Source: JABFSS01 sp964497975 (GTDB lineage Bacteria; Patescibacteriota; Gracilibacteria; Peribacterales; Peribacteraceae). From it: a stretch of DNA of 64,000 nt. The notes beneath the pieces were generated by a model. That model saw only the letters and a program-made list of their open reading frames with translations, ran no database searches and was not told the DNA's origin. The DNA lies in contig CAZCFO010000001.1 in NCBI GenBank assembly GCA_964497975.1, positions 62,001 through 126,000 on the forward strand, given 5' to 3'. Below, piece by piece: positions 16,696 through 24,921 of this stretch; position 1 is the first letter of the stretch, and every line of letters starts with the position of its first letter. A program made the translations under genes and the position numbers.

Positions 16696-17889
16696 GTGAA
16701 GAATCTCGCGCGGATCCTCATCGTGCTCCTCCTGGCGCCCCCGCTCGCGACCGCCGCGCCCCAGGAAGCCTGGTACACCAAAACGGCGTTCTCGTTCCGC
16801 GACGCGGGGTACATCGACGCCAAAACGTTCTCCGCGGGGCACGTGGCCAGCCGCGCGCAGTTCGTGGAGCTCACGCTCAAGCTGATGGGAGGGAAAGTCC
16901 GCGTGCCGTTCGGCGATCCCGTGTTCGACGACATCGATCTCGAGAGCCCGTTCTTCCCGGTCTTCCAGGAAGGCGCCCGCGGGCGCTGGGTCCGGGGTGT
17001 GAACAGTTGCGCGGGCGAGCACCCCTGCCAGGCCGCCCCCCGGCGCGCGGTGAACCGGGCGGAGGCGGCTGCGCTCCTCGTACGCGCGTTCGCGCTGACC
17101 GAAGCCCCGGGCGCCCCCGCGTTCCGGGATAACCTTCCCGGAACCTGGTATGCCGACTACATCTACACGGCCGCCAGCCGCTGCATCCTGCAGGGCGATG
17201 CCGTGCTGAAGAACGGCGAGCGGACGGTGCGCCCCGGCGACAACATGAACGAGGCGGAAATGCTCGCGATGCTCGAGCGCACGATGGCGAAGCTCACGTA
17301 CCCCGACTGCACCGTGCCCGCCGAGATGACCCTCCCCCTGGCGCCCAGGACGCTCTCGCTCCAGGAAGGCCCGCTCGTTCCCCTGCCGCAAAAGACATCA
17401 ACGGGAGCTATGGTGACGTCCTCGGCGGCGCCAGGCTCATCGAGTTCAACGAGCTCTTCTTCCAGTTCCTCATCGAGTTCCTCAAGTTCTTCGCTCTCTT
17501 CGAGTTCCCCGTCCTCCTCGAGTTCTTCGAGTTCTTCAAACTCTTCCCGTTCCGGCTCCAGCTCCCTTCCCTTCGATTTCCCGCTGATCACGTCCTCGAG
17601 TTCGTCATCGGGACAGGCGAATTCCTCGCAGGACCCCGGCTACCCCGATCTCCTCCTGCGCTTCCAGCGGTATGTGACGCAGTTCCTGGAAATCATCGCG
17701 CGGGCCCGCGCGGCGGAGGGCATCTCGGCGCTTCCGCTTCTCACGGTCATGCGTACCCAGATTGATCTCCTCAACGAACTGTATCCGTACGTGGTGTTCT
17801 CCAAGAGCCGGGTTCTGACGGTCACCGAATGGACCGAGGTGAATTCGCTGCAGATACGGATTGAGAGCAGTTTTTCGCAGGCACGCTGA
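16696..17889 (+). CDS. SLH-domain surface protein with serine linker
   Basis: The 397-residue precursor starts at GTG 16696 (MKNLARILIVLLLAPPLATA), giving a perfect signal peptide and the usual 7-base distance from TATGCT; an in-frame ATG at 16684 lies within that box. Three SLH repeats (about residues 25-195, with NRAEAAALLVRAFAL and RPGDNMNEAEMLAMLER) should bind the secondary cell-wall polymer. A serine run of about 60 residues follows, using the same codon mixture as the DUF11 protein, and then an 85-residue helical C-terminal domain (LLLRFQRYVTQFLEIIARAR). It is probably anchored to the wall with the helical domain displayed outwards. The large S-layer gene at 48.5 kb shares its SLH pattern. 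Confidence 0.87.
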   Translation: MKNLARILIVLLLAPPLATAAPQEAWYTKTAFSFRDAGYIDAKTFSAGHVASRAQFVELTLKLMGGKVRVPFGDPVFDDIDLESPFFPVFQEGARGRWVRGVNSCAGEHPCQAAPRRAVNRAEAAALLVRAFALTEAPGAPAFRDNLPGTWYADYIYTAASRCILQGDAVLKNGERTVRPGDNMNEAEMLAMLERTMAKLTYPDCTVPAEMTLPLAPRTLSLQEGPLVPLPQKTSTGAMVTSSAAPGSSSSTSSSSSSSSSSSSSSLSSSSPSSSSSSSSSNSSRSGSSSLPFDFPLITSSSSSSGQANSSQDPGYPDLLLRFQRYVTQFLEIIARARAAEGISALPLLTVMRTQIDLLNELYPYVVFSKSRVLTVTEWTEVNSLQIRIESSFSQAR

Positions 17890-17900
17890 ACGAACTGCCC

Positions 17901-17932
17901 TTCATAATTCATGATTCATAATACATACTTCT
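17901..17932. repeat. Single-arm ATTCATGATTCATAAT repeat
   Basis: One arm only of the ATGAATC/ATTCAT theme, between the SLH gene and tRNA-Arg. Confidence 0.5.
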
Positions 17933-17941
17933 GAACGGAAT

Positions 17942-18018
17942 GCGCTCGTAGCTCAACTGGATAGAGCGTCGGCCTCCGAAGCCGAAGGTTGTGGGTTCAA
18001 ATCCCGCCGAGCGCACCA
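17942..18018 (+). tRNA. tRNA-Arg (CCG)
   Basis: A 77 nt cloverleaf: acceptor GCGCTCG/CGAGCGC, D-loop with GG, anticodon loop CTCCGAA (CCG), T-loop TTCAAAT, CCA encoded. Confidence 0.95.
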
Positions 18019-18076
18019 TTCTAAAGGTACATTCACGGAAATTGACTGAAAGACAAAATCGTGTTTTAATAATTTC

Positions 18077-18778
18077 ATGAGCATTTTCACGCCCTCGGAG
18101 GCGGAAGTGGAGTCTTTTGTTCAGGGAATGCGAAATGTGTACGACTACGCTCGTTCCGTCTCGCCTGACGTCATGGTCTTCCCTCTGCGGGGGGCTTATC
18201 CCTTCCAGCTCTCGTATCAGCAGCTCGCAGACACTGCGCGCGAAGAAGCTCCGGACATGCTCCTCCTGCCGCTCGGCACATGCCATGATGCCGGCACCGG
18301 AATGGAGCACGGACTGACGATGCCCAAAAAAAGGGAAATCGTCGAAAGCGAGCTGGGAGGCTATCTGCACAACAATGAACATGCGGCCAAAATTCTGCTC
18401 GTGGATGAAGTGATGAACGGTGGCACAATTCTGGACCACGCACAGCTCATCCGCCGCTTACTCATGGAAAAATTCGGGAGCCGGGAGGCCTCGCTGCACG
18501 TCTGCGCCGTGGAGGGCAAACAGAACGGGAGGCGCAGTCAGCGGTACAGAGGTGCCTCCATGAGGCACCAGTTTCATCGGGTGGAAGTGGAAAAATTATT
18601 CACCATGGACAGGCAACAGTTCCTCCCGAAAGTGGAGCAGCATAACGGGGACTTCCGCATGATCGACGGTATCGCAACCGAGACATATGCCATAATCCTC
18701 AGAAGATTGCGCGGAGAACAGGAGAGCGTGCGGTCATTCGTATGCGACACCGTTACGGGAGGCGGAAGAATGTCGTAG
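18077..18778 (+). CDS. Phosphoribosyltransferase-like protein
   Basis: The 233-residue product has a type I PRTase fold signature: a hydrophobic strand then acidic pair ILLVDEVMNGGT (the PRPP loop, about residues 115-126), preceded by an N-terminal MVFPLRGAYPFQL strand where a pyrophosphate loop would be. The usual PRPP motif has two acidic residues followed by T-x-x-T; here it is DE-VMNGGT. The substrate is not identifiable. Orphan PRTases of this type act in nucleotide salvage, signalling or competence. Its last 26 bases overlap the convergent tatD end. Confidence 0.65.
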   Translation: MSIFTPSEAEVESFVQGMRNVYDYARSVSPDVMVFPLRGAYPFQLSYQQLADTAREEAPDMLLLPLGTCHDAGTGMEHGLTMPKKREIVESELGGYLHNNEHAAKILLVDEVMNGGTILDHAQLIRRLLMEKFGSREASLHVCAVEGKQNGRRSQRYRGASMRHQFHRVEVEKLFTMDRQQFLPKVEQHNGDFRMIDGIATETYAIILRRLRGEQESVRSFVCDTVTGGGRMS

Positions 18779-19514
18779 TATTCTCCGTCGTCACCCGGTC
18801 CAGCTCCGGAAGAGTCACTTCCTTGATCTCCGCGACCTTCTTCGCGACCTCCATCACGAACGCCGGTTCGTTGCGTTTTCCGCGATACGGAACGGGCGCC
18901 AGGAACGGCGCATCGGTCTCCACCATCAGCTGCTCCAGCGGACACTGTCTGACGGTATCGCGCATCACGTCGGACTTCGGATACGTGACGATGCCGGTGA
19001 ACGACAGCAGGTACCCCCGATCGACGAACCGCTTCACGTCCTGCCACCTTTCGCTGCAGCAGTGCATCACGAGCTTCTCCGGTTTCACATCATCGACGAT
19101 CGCCCAGACGTCGTCCACAGCCTCACGGCAATGCACGACTACCGGAAGAGACAGATCACGGGCAATCAACAATTGCTGCCGGAATACATCTCGCTGAACA
19201 TCGCGCGGCGAGAAGTCATAGTGATAATCCAATCCGATCTCTCCTATCGCGACAACCTTTTTCGAAGTCGTGGCCCATTCTCGGAGCAACTTTCCATTTT
19301 CCATTTTCCACTTTCCACTCTCATGAGGATGCACACCGACCGTACAAAATATGTGATCATGTTTCTTCGCTATCTCCAGTCCCCTTTCGCTTTCATCGAT
19401 CGTATCGCCAATACAGACGATCTGCCGCACTCCCGCCGTGGCCGCCCGGGCAAGAACGGCCTGCAGATCGTCTGCAAACTGTGGCGCGGCAAGATGGCAG
19501 TGGCTATCGATCAC
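18753..19514 (-). CDS. tatD: TatD-family metal-dependent hydrolase/DNase with in-frame insertion
   Basis: The 253-residue TIM-barrel has the metal ligands in order: DSHCH (residue 3), E in AIGEIGLDYHY, H in VVHCREA, H in VMHCC, and D in METDAPFLAP. TatD enzymes are Mg-dependent 3'-5' exonucleases on single-stranded DNA/RNA. GTG starts translation 6 bases after TACTAT. Between VGVHPHE and the WATTSKKVVAIGEIG strand lies ESGKWKMENGKLL, encoded by an inverted TTTCCATT-type repeat (19289-19321) that has no place in the family; the resident gene tolerates it in a surface loop. The 3' end overlaps the PRTase-like gene. Confidence 0.9.
   Translation of the reverse strand: MIDSHCHLAAPQFADDLQAVLARAATAGVRQIVCIGDTIDESERGLEIAKKHDHIFCTVGVHPHESGKWKMENGKLLREWATTSKKVVAIGEIGLDYHYDFSPRDVQRDVFRQQLLIARDLSLPVVVHCREAVDDVWAIVDDVKPEKLVMHCCSERWQDVKRFVDRGYLLSFTGIVTYPKSDVMRDTVRQCPLEQLMVETDAPFLAPVPYRGKRNEPAFVMEVAKKVAEIKEVTLPELDRVTTENTTTFFRLP
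19289..19321. repeat. In-frame repeat insertion in tatD, TTTCCATT theme
   Basis: ACTTTCCATTTTCCATTTTC-type units read antisense to the gene; they encode GKWKMENGKL. Confidence 0.7.
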
Positions 19515-19520
19515 GCTCCA

Positions 19521-19526
19521 ATAGTA
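19521..19526 (-). promoter_or_regulatory. -10 box of tatD (leaderless type)
   Basis: TACTAT on the minus strand, 6 bases before the GTG start of tatD. Confidence 0.5.
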
Positions 19527-19579
19527 CAGACGTGCCTGTCGACAAACATCCGAAAGGGATTGATACTCTCCCCTCTCCC

Positions 19580-20524
19580 ATGCGCGAACCGCATTTCCTG
19601 CAACGGGACTCCTCCTCCCGGGCGGACACCATTCCGCCCGAGGATGCCGCGGCGGAATTCTTCCGATCGACTCTGCGGACCTCGCTGGGGCGCGGCGGAG
19701 TGGGAGAAGTCTTTGCGCTGGGAAAACAGCGGGCGATAAAAATCGTTTTTCCCCAGACAGAGGTCGAGAAGAACATCACGCCGCCAGAGGAGCAGCAGAG
19801 ACTCGCGGGCCTGCTGCCGTCCTCCGCACCGATCCACGCGACGGGGCGCGGCCCCCGGAACGAAATGTATCTGGTGATGGAACGCCTGCGCGGATGCTCG
19901 ATCGCGGAGATCAGCAAGACGCTCCGTCAGCTGAAGCCCGAAATGCTGAACCGGATTGCCGCGTCCATGGCCGGCATCACCCAGGAGCTCGGGGAAAAAC
20001 GCATCAACCACGGGGACCTGAAACCGGGCAATTGCCTGCAGACCGAAAGACTCCTTCGCGTTGTGGATTTCGACAGCACACGGCAGTTTCTGCTCGACAG
20101 CGATTCGATCGCCTCCACCAACGTCTTCACATTCCCCTATTGCGCGCCTGAAGTGCTCAAGGACGGCGTCTACACGACGCGCAGCGACGTCTACTCCATG
20201 GGGGCGTCGCTGTTCAACATCGCCGCGGACATGACGGCAAGCGTCAGCCTGGGTATTCACGACAAAGATGCCGCAGCGGATTTTTACCGGCAGCCGGCCG
20301 AAAAGGCTCAGACGGAAATCGACCGCGTGATCGGGCAACACGTCACGGATACGCGACTCCGGACGATGGTGCTTGATGCCATGAGGATCGAGCCGGACAA
20401 ACGGACACCCCCGGCCGATCTGCGAAGCCAGATCGAACCCCATGCCGCGGATCCGGATGATCTGGCGAAGGCTCTGGCATTGGCCCTTCCGAGGTTCGCG
20501 GAAAACACCCGTCGCACGGCATGA
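19580..20524 (+). CDS. Hanks-type Ser/Thr protein kinase, soluble
   Basis: The 314-residue protein has a Gly-rich loop LGRGGVGEVFAL (about residue 36), the ATP-binding Lys in RAIKIVF, a catalytic loop HGDLKPGN (Gly replaces the Arg of HRD, so it is not an RD kinase), a metal motif VDFDS (for DFG), an APE motif (YCAPEVL) and the F-helix DVYSMGASL. There is no transmembrane or sensor domain. Catalytic Lys, Asp and Asn are present, so it is probably active. The non-RD loop suggests no activation-loop phosphorylation. ATG 19580 is used. Its stop overlaps the start of the next gene (ATGA), so it is translationally coupled to a TMTC-like membrane protein, a plausible partner. Confidence 0.85.
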   Translation: MREPHFLQRDSSSRADTIPPEDAAAEFFRSTLRTSLGRGGVGEVFALGKQRAIKIVFPQTEVEKNITPPEEQQRLAGLLPSSAPIHATGRGPRNEMYLVMERLRGCSIAEISKTLRQLKPEMLNRIAASMAGITQELGEKRINHGDLKPGNCLQTERLLRVVDFDSTRQFLLDSDSIASTNVFTFPYCAPEVLKDGVYTTRSDVYSMGASLFNIAADMTASVSLGIHDKDAAADFYRQPAEKAQTEIDRVIGQHVTDTRLRTMVLDAMRIEPDKRTPPADLRSQIEPHAADPDDLAKALALALPRFAENTRRTA

Positions 20525-22356
20525 AAATGTGCCACAATGCTCCGGTGCATGCATCGATGTTCAACAGGCGGCAGTGGCTCTGGCTTGCGGCGCTCGTGCT
20601 GTTCGTTGCCGGATTCGTGCTCTACGGCCGGACGTTGTCGTACGGGTTCGTGGAACTGGATGACCCCCTGCTGATTTTCGAAAACCCCGCGGTGCAGTCG
20701 TTCACGTGGGCGAACCTGAAAACAATCTTCAGCACCTATGACCCCGAGCTCTACATTCCCCTGACGCTCCTCAGTTTCATGATCGATGGCGCGCTCGGCG
20801 GCATGCATCCGTTCCTGTTCCACCTGCACAATGTCCTGCAGCACATCCTCAATGCCTGGCTTTTCTTTTTGATCGCTCGGCGGCTCAGCAGGAACGACGC
20901 GATCGGCATCATCGCCTCGGCGCTCTTTCTCGTGCATCCCGTGAACGCGGAAGCGGTGATTTGGGCGAGCGGCCGCAAGGACCTGCTCTCGACGACGTTC
21001 TTCCTGCTCTCGCTCTGTCTGTACCTCCATGCGAGCCGCATCCGCCGCGACTGGCTGCCGGCGTACGCGGCAAGTCTTTTGAGTTTTCTGCTGGGCCTGC
21101 TCTCCAAGGTCACGGTGGTGTCCCTCGCGCCGATCCTGTTCCTGATCGATTGGATGGAGGGCAGAAAGATGACCCGCCGGACGCTGGCCGAGAAGATCCC
21201 GTACTTTGCTCTCGCGGTGATCTTCGCCGTCATCGCCCTGTTCGGGAAAACGGGCGCCCAGCCGCTCCCGGTTCTCACGCGCATCCTGACGTCGGCCCAT
21301 GCGCTGATGTTCTCGCTGGAGAAGATCGTCCTGCCGTTCGGACTCTCTCCCATGTACGCATACGCGGGGCCGATCGGCATCCGCTCCATCGCCTTCGCGG
21401 TTCCCGTGCTGCTGACAACCGGGCTGATGGTCATCGCGATTGCGCAGCGCAGCGCGTGGAAGCCTTTCTCCGCCGCCGTGGCATTCATCCTGCTTGCGTA
21501 CGCGCCGTCGTTCGGGAATCTCGTGAAGAACGGCGAATATTACGTCACGTCCGACCGCTACTCGTACATCCCCCTCCTCGCGCTCTGCCTGCTGGCGGCT
21601 GCGGGACTGGAGCGGCTGCGTGCATTCCTCACGCCGCAGCTGTCCGCACGGGGCGCATCCCTCGCGTCCGGGAGTATCGCCGCCGCGATCATCGTCGCGC
21701 TCTCGGCAATCACCGCCCTGCATTCGCCCGTCTGGGCCAACACGCTGACGCTCAGTACGCACGTGGTGCAGGTGTCGCCGGACGCGCGGCTGGGATATCT
21801 GTGGCACGGTAACGCGCTGCGCGACAGCGGGGCTCCGGAGGAAGCGCTGCCGGAATATGATCTGGCGCTCTCCATGAAGGAAGACCCGCAGGTGCTCTAC
21901 AACCGTGCGCTCGCCTACGACATGCTCGACCGGGGCGGGGAAGCGCTTGCCGGGTACCGCCGCGCTCTGGAACTGGAGCCGCACTACGCGCTCGCGCACA
22001 TCAATCTGGGCCAGCTCCTGTACGCATCGGGCAAGAAAAACGAGGCCCGGAAGGAGTTCGAAGCGGCAATGACCGACGCGCCCCACCTGGCGATTTCGTA
22101 CTACAACCTCGGAGTCCTGGAGGGTGAGGAGAAGAATTTCGGGAAGGCGGCGGAGCTGTATCTGCGGGCGCTGGAGCGCGATCCCGACCTGCACGACGCG
22201 CGCGCGAATCTGGCCATCGCCTACCTCGCTCTCGACCGGGCGGCGGACGCCGTGGAACAGCTGAAAGAGACCCTGCGGCGCGATCCGGAGAACCCGACGG
22301 CCCTCGCGACGCTTCAGAGACTGATGGAAGCGGGAATCGTCAGGGCCGATTATTAA
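20521..22356 (+). CDS. Multi-pass membrane protein with C-terminal TPRs (TMTC-like, GT-C fold)
   Basis: The 611-residue protein has about ten transmembrane helices (residues 18-420) and four or so TPR repeats (435-600, for example ALAHINLGQLLYASGKKNEA). The first outer loop holds VELDDPLLIFENP with the Asp-Asp pair of GT-C glycosyltransferases. The architecture matches TMTC-type O-mannosyltransferases and their bacterial relatives, which use polyprenyl-phosphate sugars to modify exported proteins. Targets could be the serine-rich surface proteins encoded in this window; that is inference. It is coupled by ATGA to the kinase. There are possible later starts at 20527 and 20557. Confidence 0.8.
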   Translation: MKMCHNAPVHASMFNRRQWLWLAALVLFVAGFVLYGRTLSYGFVELDDPLLIFENPAVQSFTWANLKTIFSTYDPELYIPLTLLSFMIDGALGGMHPFLFHLHNVLQHILNAWLFFLIARRLSRNDAIGIIASALFLVHPVNAEAVIWASGRKDLLSTTFFLLSLCLYLHASRIRRDWLPAYAASLLSFLLGLLSKVTVVSLAPILFLIDWMEGRKMTRRTLAEKIPYFALAVIFAVIALFGKTGAQPLPVLTRILTSAHALMFSLEKIVLPFGLSPMYAYAGPIGIRSIAFAVPVLLTTGLMVIAIAQRSAWKPFSAAVAFILLAYAPSFGNLVKNGEYYVTSDRYSYIPLLALCLLAAAGLERLRAFLTPQLSARGASLASGSIAAAIIVALSAITALHSPVWANTLTLSTHVVQVSPDARLGYLWHGNALRDSGAPEEALPEYDLALSMKEDPQVLYNRALAYDMLDRGGEALAGYRRALELEPHYALAHINLGQLLYASGKKNEARKEFEAAMTDAPHLAISYYNLGVLEGEEKNFGKAAELYLRALERDPDLHDARANLAIAYLALDRAADAVEQLKETLRRDPENPTALATLQRLMEAGIVRADY

Positions 22357-22424
22357 GTGGAGCTGAAAGGCAAAAAATGTTACAGTTTTCCGCTGTCTCT
22401 TGCTCTTTAGAAAGGAGGTGCTTC

Positions 22425-22583
22425 ATGCAAAAGAAGCACGTTACACTCCTTCGGTGGATATTCGTCGTGTGCGGAGTGGGAAGCGCTATCACTGGACTAT
22501 TTGTCCCAGCGCATAGCAACGAGGCCAACTTCGTTTGTTGGTTCTTTATTTTCCTTCTCTGCATTCCCATCGAAGGGCAATGA
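22425..22583 (+). CDS. Small membrane protein with strong Shine-Dalgarno site
   Basis: The 52-residue product starts MQKKHVTLLRWIFVVCGVGS and has two predicted membrane helices (residues 7-24 and 34-48) with a short polar loop (PAHSNEANF). AAAGGAGGTG lies 5 bases before the ATG, the clearest Shine-Dalgarno sequence in the window, which otherwise favours leaderless starts. The strong site is the main support for translation. Function unknown. It lies between a TPR membrane gene and tRNA-Lys. Confidence 0.6.
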   Translation: MQKKHVTLLRWIFVVCGVGSAITGLFVPAHSNEANFVCWFFIFLLCIPIEGQ

Positions 22584-22619
22584 CGGGAGCCGCTGCACTA
22601 TGTGTGTGGCGGCATTTTT

Positions 22620-22695
22620 TGGTGGGTCGGGAGGGACTCGAACCCTCGGCCAATGCCTTAAAAGGGCACTGCTCTACCAACTGAGCTACCGACCC
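22620..22695 (-). tRNA. tRNA-Lys (TTT)
   Basis: A 76 nt cloverleaf on the minus strand: acceptor GGGTCGG/CCGACCC, anticodon loop CTTTTAA (TTT), T-loop TTCGAGT, encoded CCA. Confidence 0.95.
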
Positions 22696-22810
22696 ATGCG
22701 AATGAGTGCCTACGTACTATACCGGAAAAAGCGCGTGCGTCTGCAATGTATAACATCCACTGCATGTGCATTTTATCGCTCATCTGATTTACCCTAAAAA
22801 AGCCCGCTGC

Positions 22811-22816
22811 TAGCCT
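22811..22816 (+). promoter_or_regulatory. -10 box of the dienelactone hydrolase gene
   Basis: TAGCCT, preceded by GC, 7 bases before the ATG. Confidence 0.45.
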
Positions 22817-22823
22817 TGGCGAT

Positions 22824-23681
22824 ATGCTCAAAAAACTCCTCACCATCGGCTCCCTCCTCGTCCTCACCGCCTGCCAGGCGTCCGTCACGGATACGGGCAT
22901 GCAGAGTTCCAGCCATGCTGAGCACAGTGACGGCAATTCGCAGGGTCTGTCGTCCGACCGGCTGAGTGACTCGCCCCGGCACCAGGAATGGGTGGAGGTG
23001 AAGCGCGGCGATAAGACCATCTACACCTGGGTGGTCTATCCGCAGACGTCGGAGAAGGTCCCCACGGTGATTCTCATCCACGAGAACAAGGGGCTGAACG
23101 ACTGGGCGCGCGGCCTCGCCGATCAGGTTGCGGAAGCCGGCTACATCGCCGTGGCTCCGGACCTCCTCTCGGGATTCAGCGGGACGCAAAAGCGCACGAG
23201 CGATTTCGCGACGCCGGATGACGCCACCAAGGCCATCGGACAGCTGAAGCCGGAGGATGTGTCCGCGGACCTCCAGGCCGTCGCCGACTGGGCGAAGACG
23301 ATCCCTTCGGGCAACGGCAAGCTGGCATCCGCGGGATTCTGCTGGGGCGGCGGGCAATCATTCAATCTCGCGGCGAAGAGCGATGATCTCGATCTCGCGA
23401 TGGTCTTCTACGGCTCTGCTCCCGCGGACGATGCGGCCTACTCGGCAATCTCCGCCCCGGTGATGGGCTTCTACGGCGGCGCGGACCAGCGCATCAATGC
23501 CGGCATTCCCGACGCCGAAGCCAAGATGAAAGCCGCGGGCAAGACGTACGACTACGTCATCTACGACGGCGCCGGGCATGCGTTCATGCGGCTGGGAGAG
23601 GATCCTTCGGGGGACCCCGCCAACGTCCAAGCGCGCAACGAAGCCTGGGCCCGGATGACGGACGCACTCTCCAGGCTCTGA
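22824..23681 (+). CDS. Dienelactone hydrolase family lipoprotein
   Basis: The 285-residue alpha/beta hydrolase carries an N-terminal lipobox (SLLVLTACQ), so it should sit on the outside of the membrane. Catalytic residues are visible: Cys in GFCWGGGQS (nucleophile, DLH type), Asp in FYGGADQRI, His in DGAGHAFMR. DLH enzymes hydrolyse cyclic or thioester bonds; the external location suggests action on an imported or wall-associated ester. The first residues after the Cys are Ser/His rich (linker). Its stop is adjacent to the convergent aminotransferase stop (TGATCA), so the genes end back to back. Confidence 0.87.
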   Translation: MLKKLLTIGSLLVLTACQASVTDTGMQSSSHAEHSDGNSQGLSSDRLSDSPRHQEWVEVKRGDKTIYTWVVYPQTSEKVPTVILIHENKGLNDWARGLADQVAEAGYIAVAPDLLSGFSGTQKRTSDFATPDDATKAIGQLKPEDVSADLQAVADWAKTIPSGNGKLASAGFCWGGGQSFNLAAKSDDLDLAMVFYGSAPADDAAYSAISAPVMGFYGGADQRINAGIPDAEAKMKAAGKTYDYVIYDGAGHAFMRLGEDPSGDPANVQARNEAWARMTDALSRL

Positions 23682-24833
23682 TCACGCGGTGACCGACTTC
23701 ACCTTGTCGCAAAACTCCGCCACGCGCGCGAGCGGGATGCCCGCGATGTTCACGCGGCCGTCCGGCAGGAGGAAGACCTTGTGCTGATCCCGCAGCCGGA
23801 CGATCTGCTCCGCCGTCAGCGGAAGCTGCGCGAAGAGCCCGGAGCCGTCGAGAGCGGCCTGGAACCGCTCGGGAAGCTGCTGCTGAAGCAGCGAGCGCTT
23901 GCTGTCGATCCGGCCGCGGACCTCGGTAAGATCCTGCCGCCACGGCGTGGAGAGGTGCTGCTGGACATGGGCAACGATCCGCTGGCCTTCGCCGGGGCTC
24001 GATGAGTGCGTCCCCCGCATCATCAAATCGTAATAGCTCTCGACAGCCCGCTGCTCATCGGAGGAGGACGTCGCCACGCTCGCGTGCCCGGTGCGGGTGT
24101 TGTAGATCGTATGACTCTTGGATGCCGACCATGCGGCGAGCGTCGTGACGTTCCGCATCACCAGTGAACGGAGAGGTTTGGCATCCTGATCGGGAGATCC
24201 GGAGATACCCTGATAGGCGACATCGAAGACGGTCGCGGCGTCGTGCTTTTTCAGCTCATCTCCCAACTCCTCCCATTGATCGACGGAGAGATCGAGTCCC
24301 GAGGGATTGTGGCCGCCGCCCTGGAGAAGAACCGAGCCGGCGCCCTCGCGGAGCTTCGCGACGATATGCTCGATCGTCGGCTTCCCCTCCCGGAGGTACG
24401 GAACGGTCTCGAACGGGATCCCGACGTTTTTCGCCATCGGCACGTGGCTCGCCCAGGCCGGCGTCGGAATGATGAGCTGCTTTTCGGGACGCAGGAGCTT
24501 GGCCAGATGCAGCTGCACCCAGATGGCTTCGGAGCCGCCGACCGTCCCCGTACTCGCGACATTGCTCTGCTTTCCGTATAGCAGCCTGTTCACGGCATCC
24601 CGGTACTCCGGAATCCCGCGGTTGCCGTCGTACGAAAAAACCCGATGCCGTGCCAGATCCTCCATTGCGCGCTTCACCGACGGCAGAAGGTGCAGTGTTC
24701 CGTCGTCATCGAGAATGCTGCCCACGGTCGCATTGATCGCTGCCGGTCCCGCGGCTTTCGCCATTGCGTTGAGCGTGAGAATCGGATCCGGATCGGCCTG
24801 CGGCAGGACGTCGAACTGCGACATAAAGGACAT
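23682..24833 (-). CDS. Aspartate/aromatic-type aminotransferase (PLP, fold type I)
   Basis: The 383-residue enzyme resembles the TyrB/AspC subfamily: cofactor region GTVGGSEAIWVQLHLA, substrate strand QGGGHNPSGLDLS (HNPTG motif with Ser), Asp/Tyr of FDVAYQG, and PLP-Lys in AASKS-like WSASKSHTIYNTRTG. The terminal Arg that binds the second carboxylate is likely in the RVNIAGIPLARVAEF segment. Specificity is open (Asp or aromatic). I used ATG 24833; ATG 24824 and TTG 24872 are alternatives. It converges on the DLH lipoprotein with no spacer. Confidence 0.87.
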   Translation of the reverse strand: MSFMSQFDVLPQADPDPILTLNAMAKAAGPAAINATVGSILDDDGTLHLLPSVKRAMEDLARHRVFSYDGNRGIPEYRDAVNRLLYGKQSNVASTGTVGGSEAIWVQLHLAKLLRPEKQLIIPTPAWASHVPMAKNVGIPFETVPYLREGKPTIEHIVAKLREGAGSVLLQGGGHNPSGLDLSVDQWEELGDELKKHDAATVFDVAYQGISGSPDQDAKPLRSLVMRNVTTLAAWSASKSHTIYNTRTGHASVATSSSDEQRAVESYYDLMMRGTHSSSPGEGQRIVAHVQQHLSTPWRQDLTEVRGRIDSKRSLLQQQLPERFQAALDGSGLFAQLPLTAEQIVRLRDQHKVFLLPDGRVNIAGIPLARVAEFCDKVKSVTA

Positions 24834-24875
24834 ACTGTGCAGCAGCGGATTGCGCAGTGCAACACCCCGCAATAA

Positions 24876-24905
24876 AAATCCCGGGAGGCGGCCCGCCCGG
24901 GATTT
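24876..24905 (-). terminator. Rho-independent terminator of the Cys-rich gene
   Basis: AAATCCCGGG (24876-24885) pairs perfectly with CCCGGGATTT (24896-24905); on the minus strand a T-rich run follows. Confidence 0.85.
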
Positions 24906-24921
24906 AAAAGCGCAGGAACGA

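Noticed and set aside
23682..24872. TTG 24872 as start of the aminotransferase
   Set aside because: The added residues would reach into the terminator of the upstream gene; ATG 24833 fits the family length.
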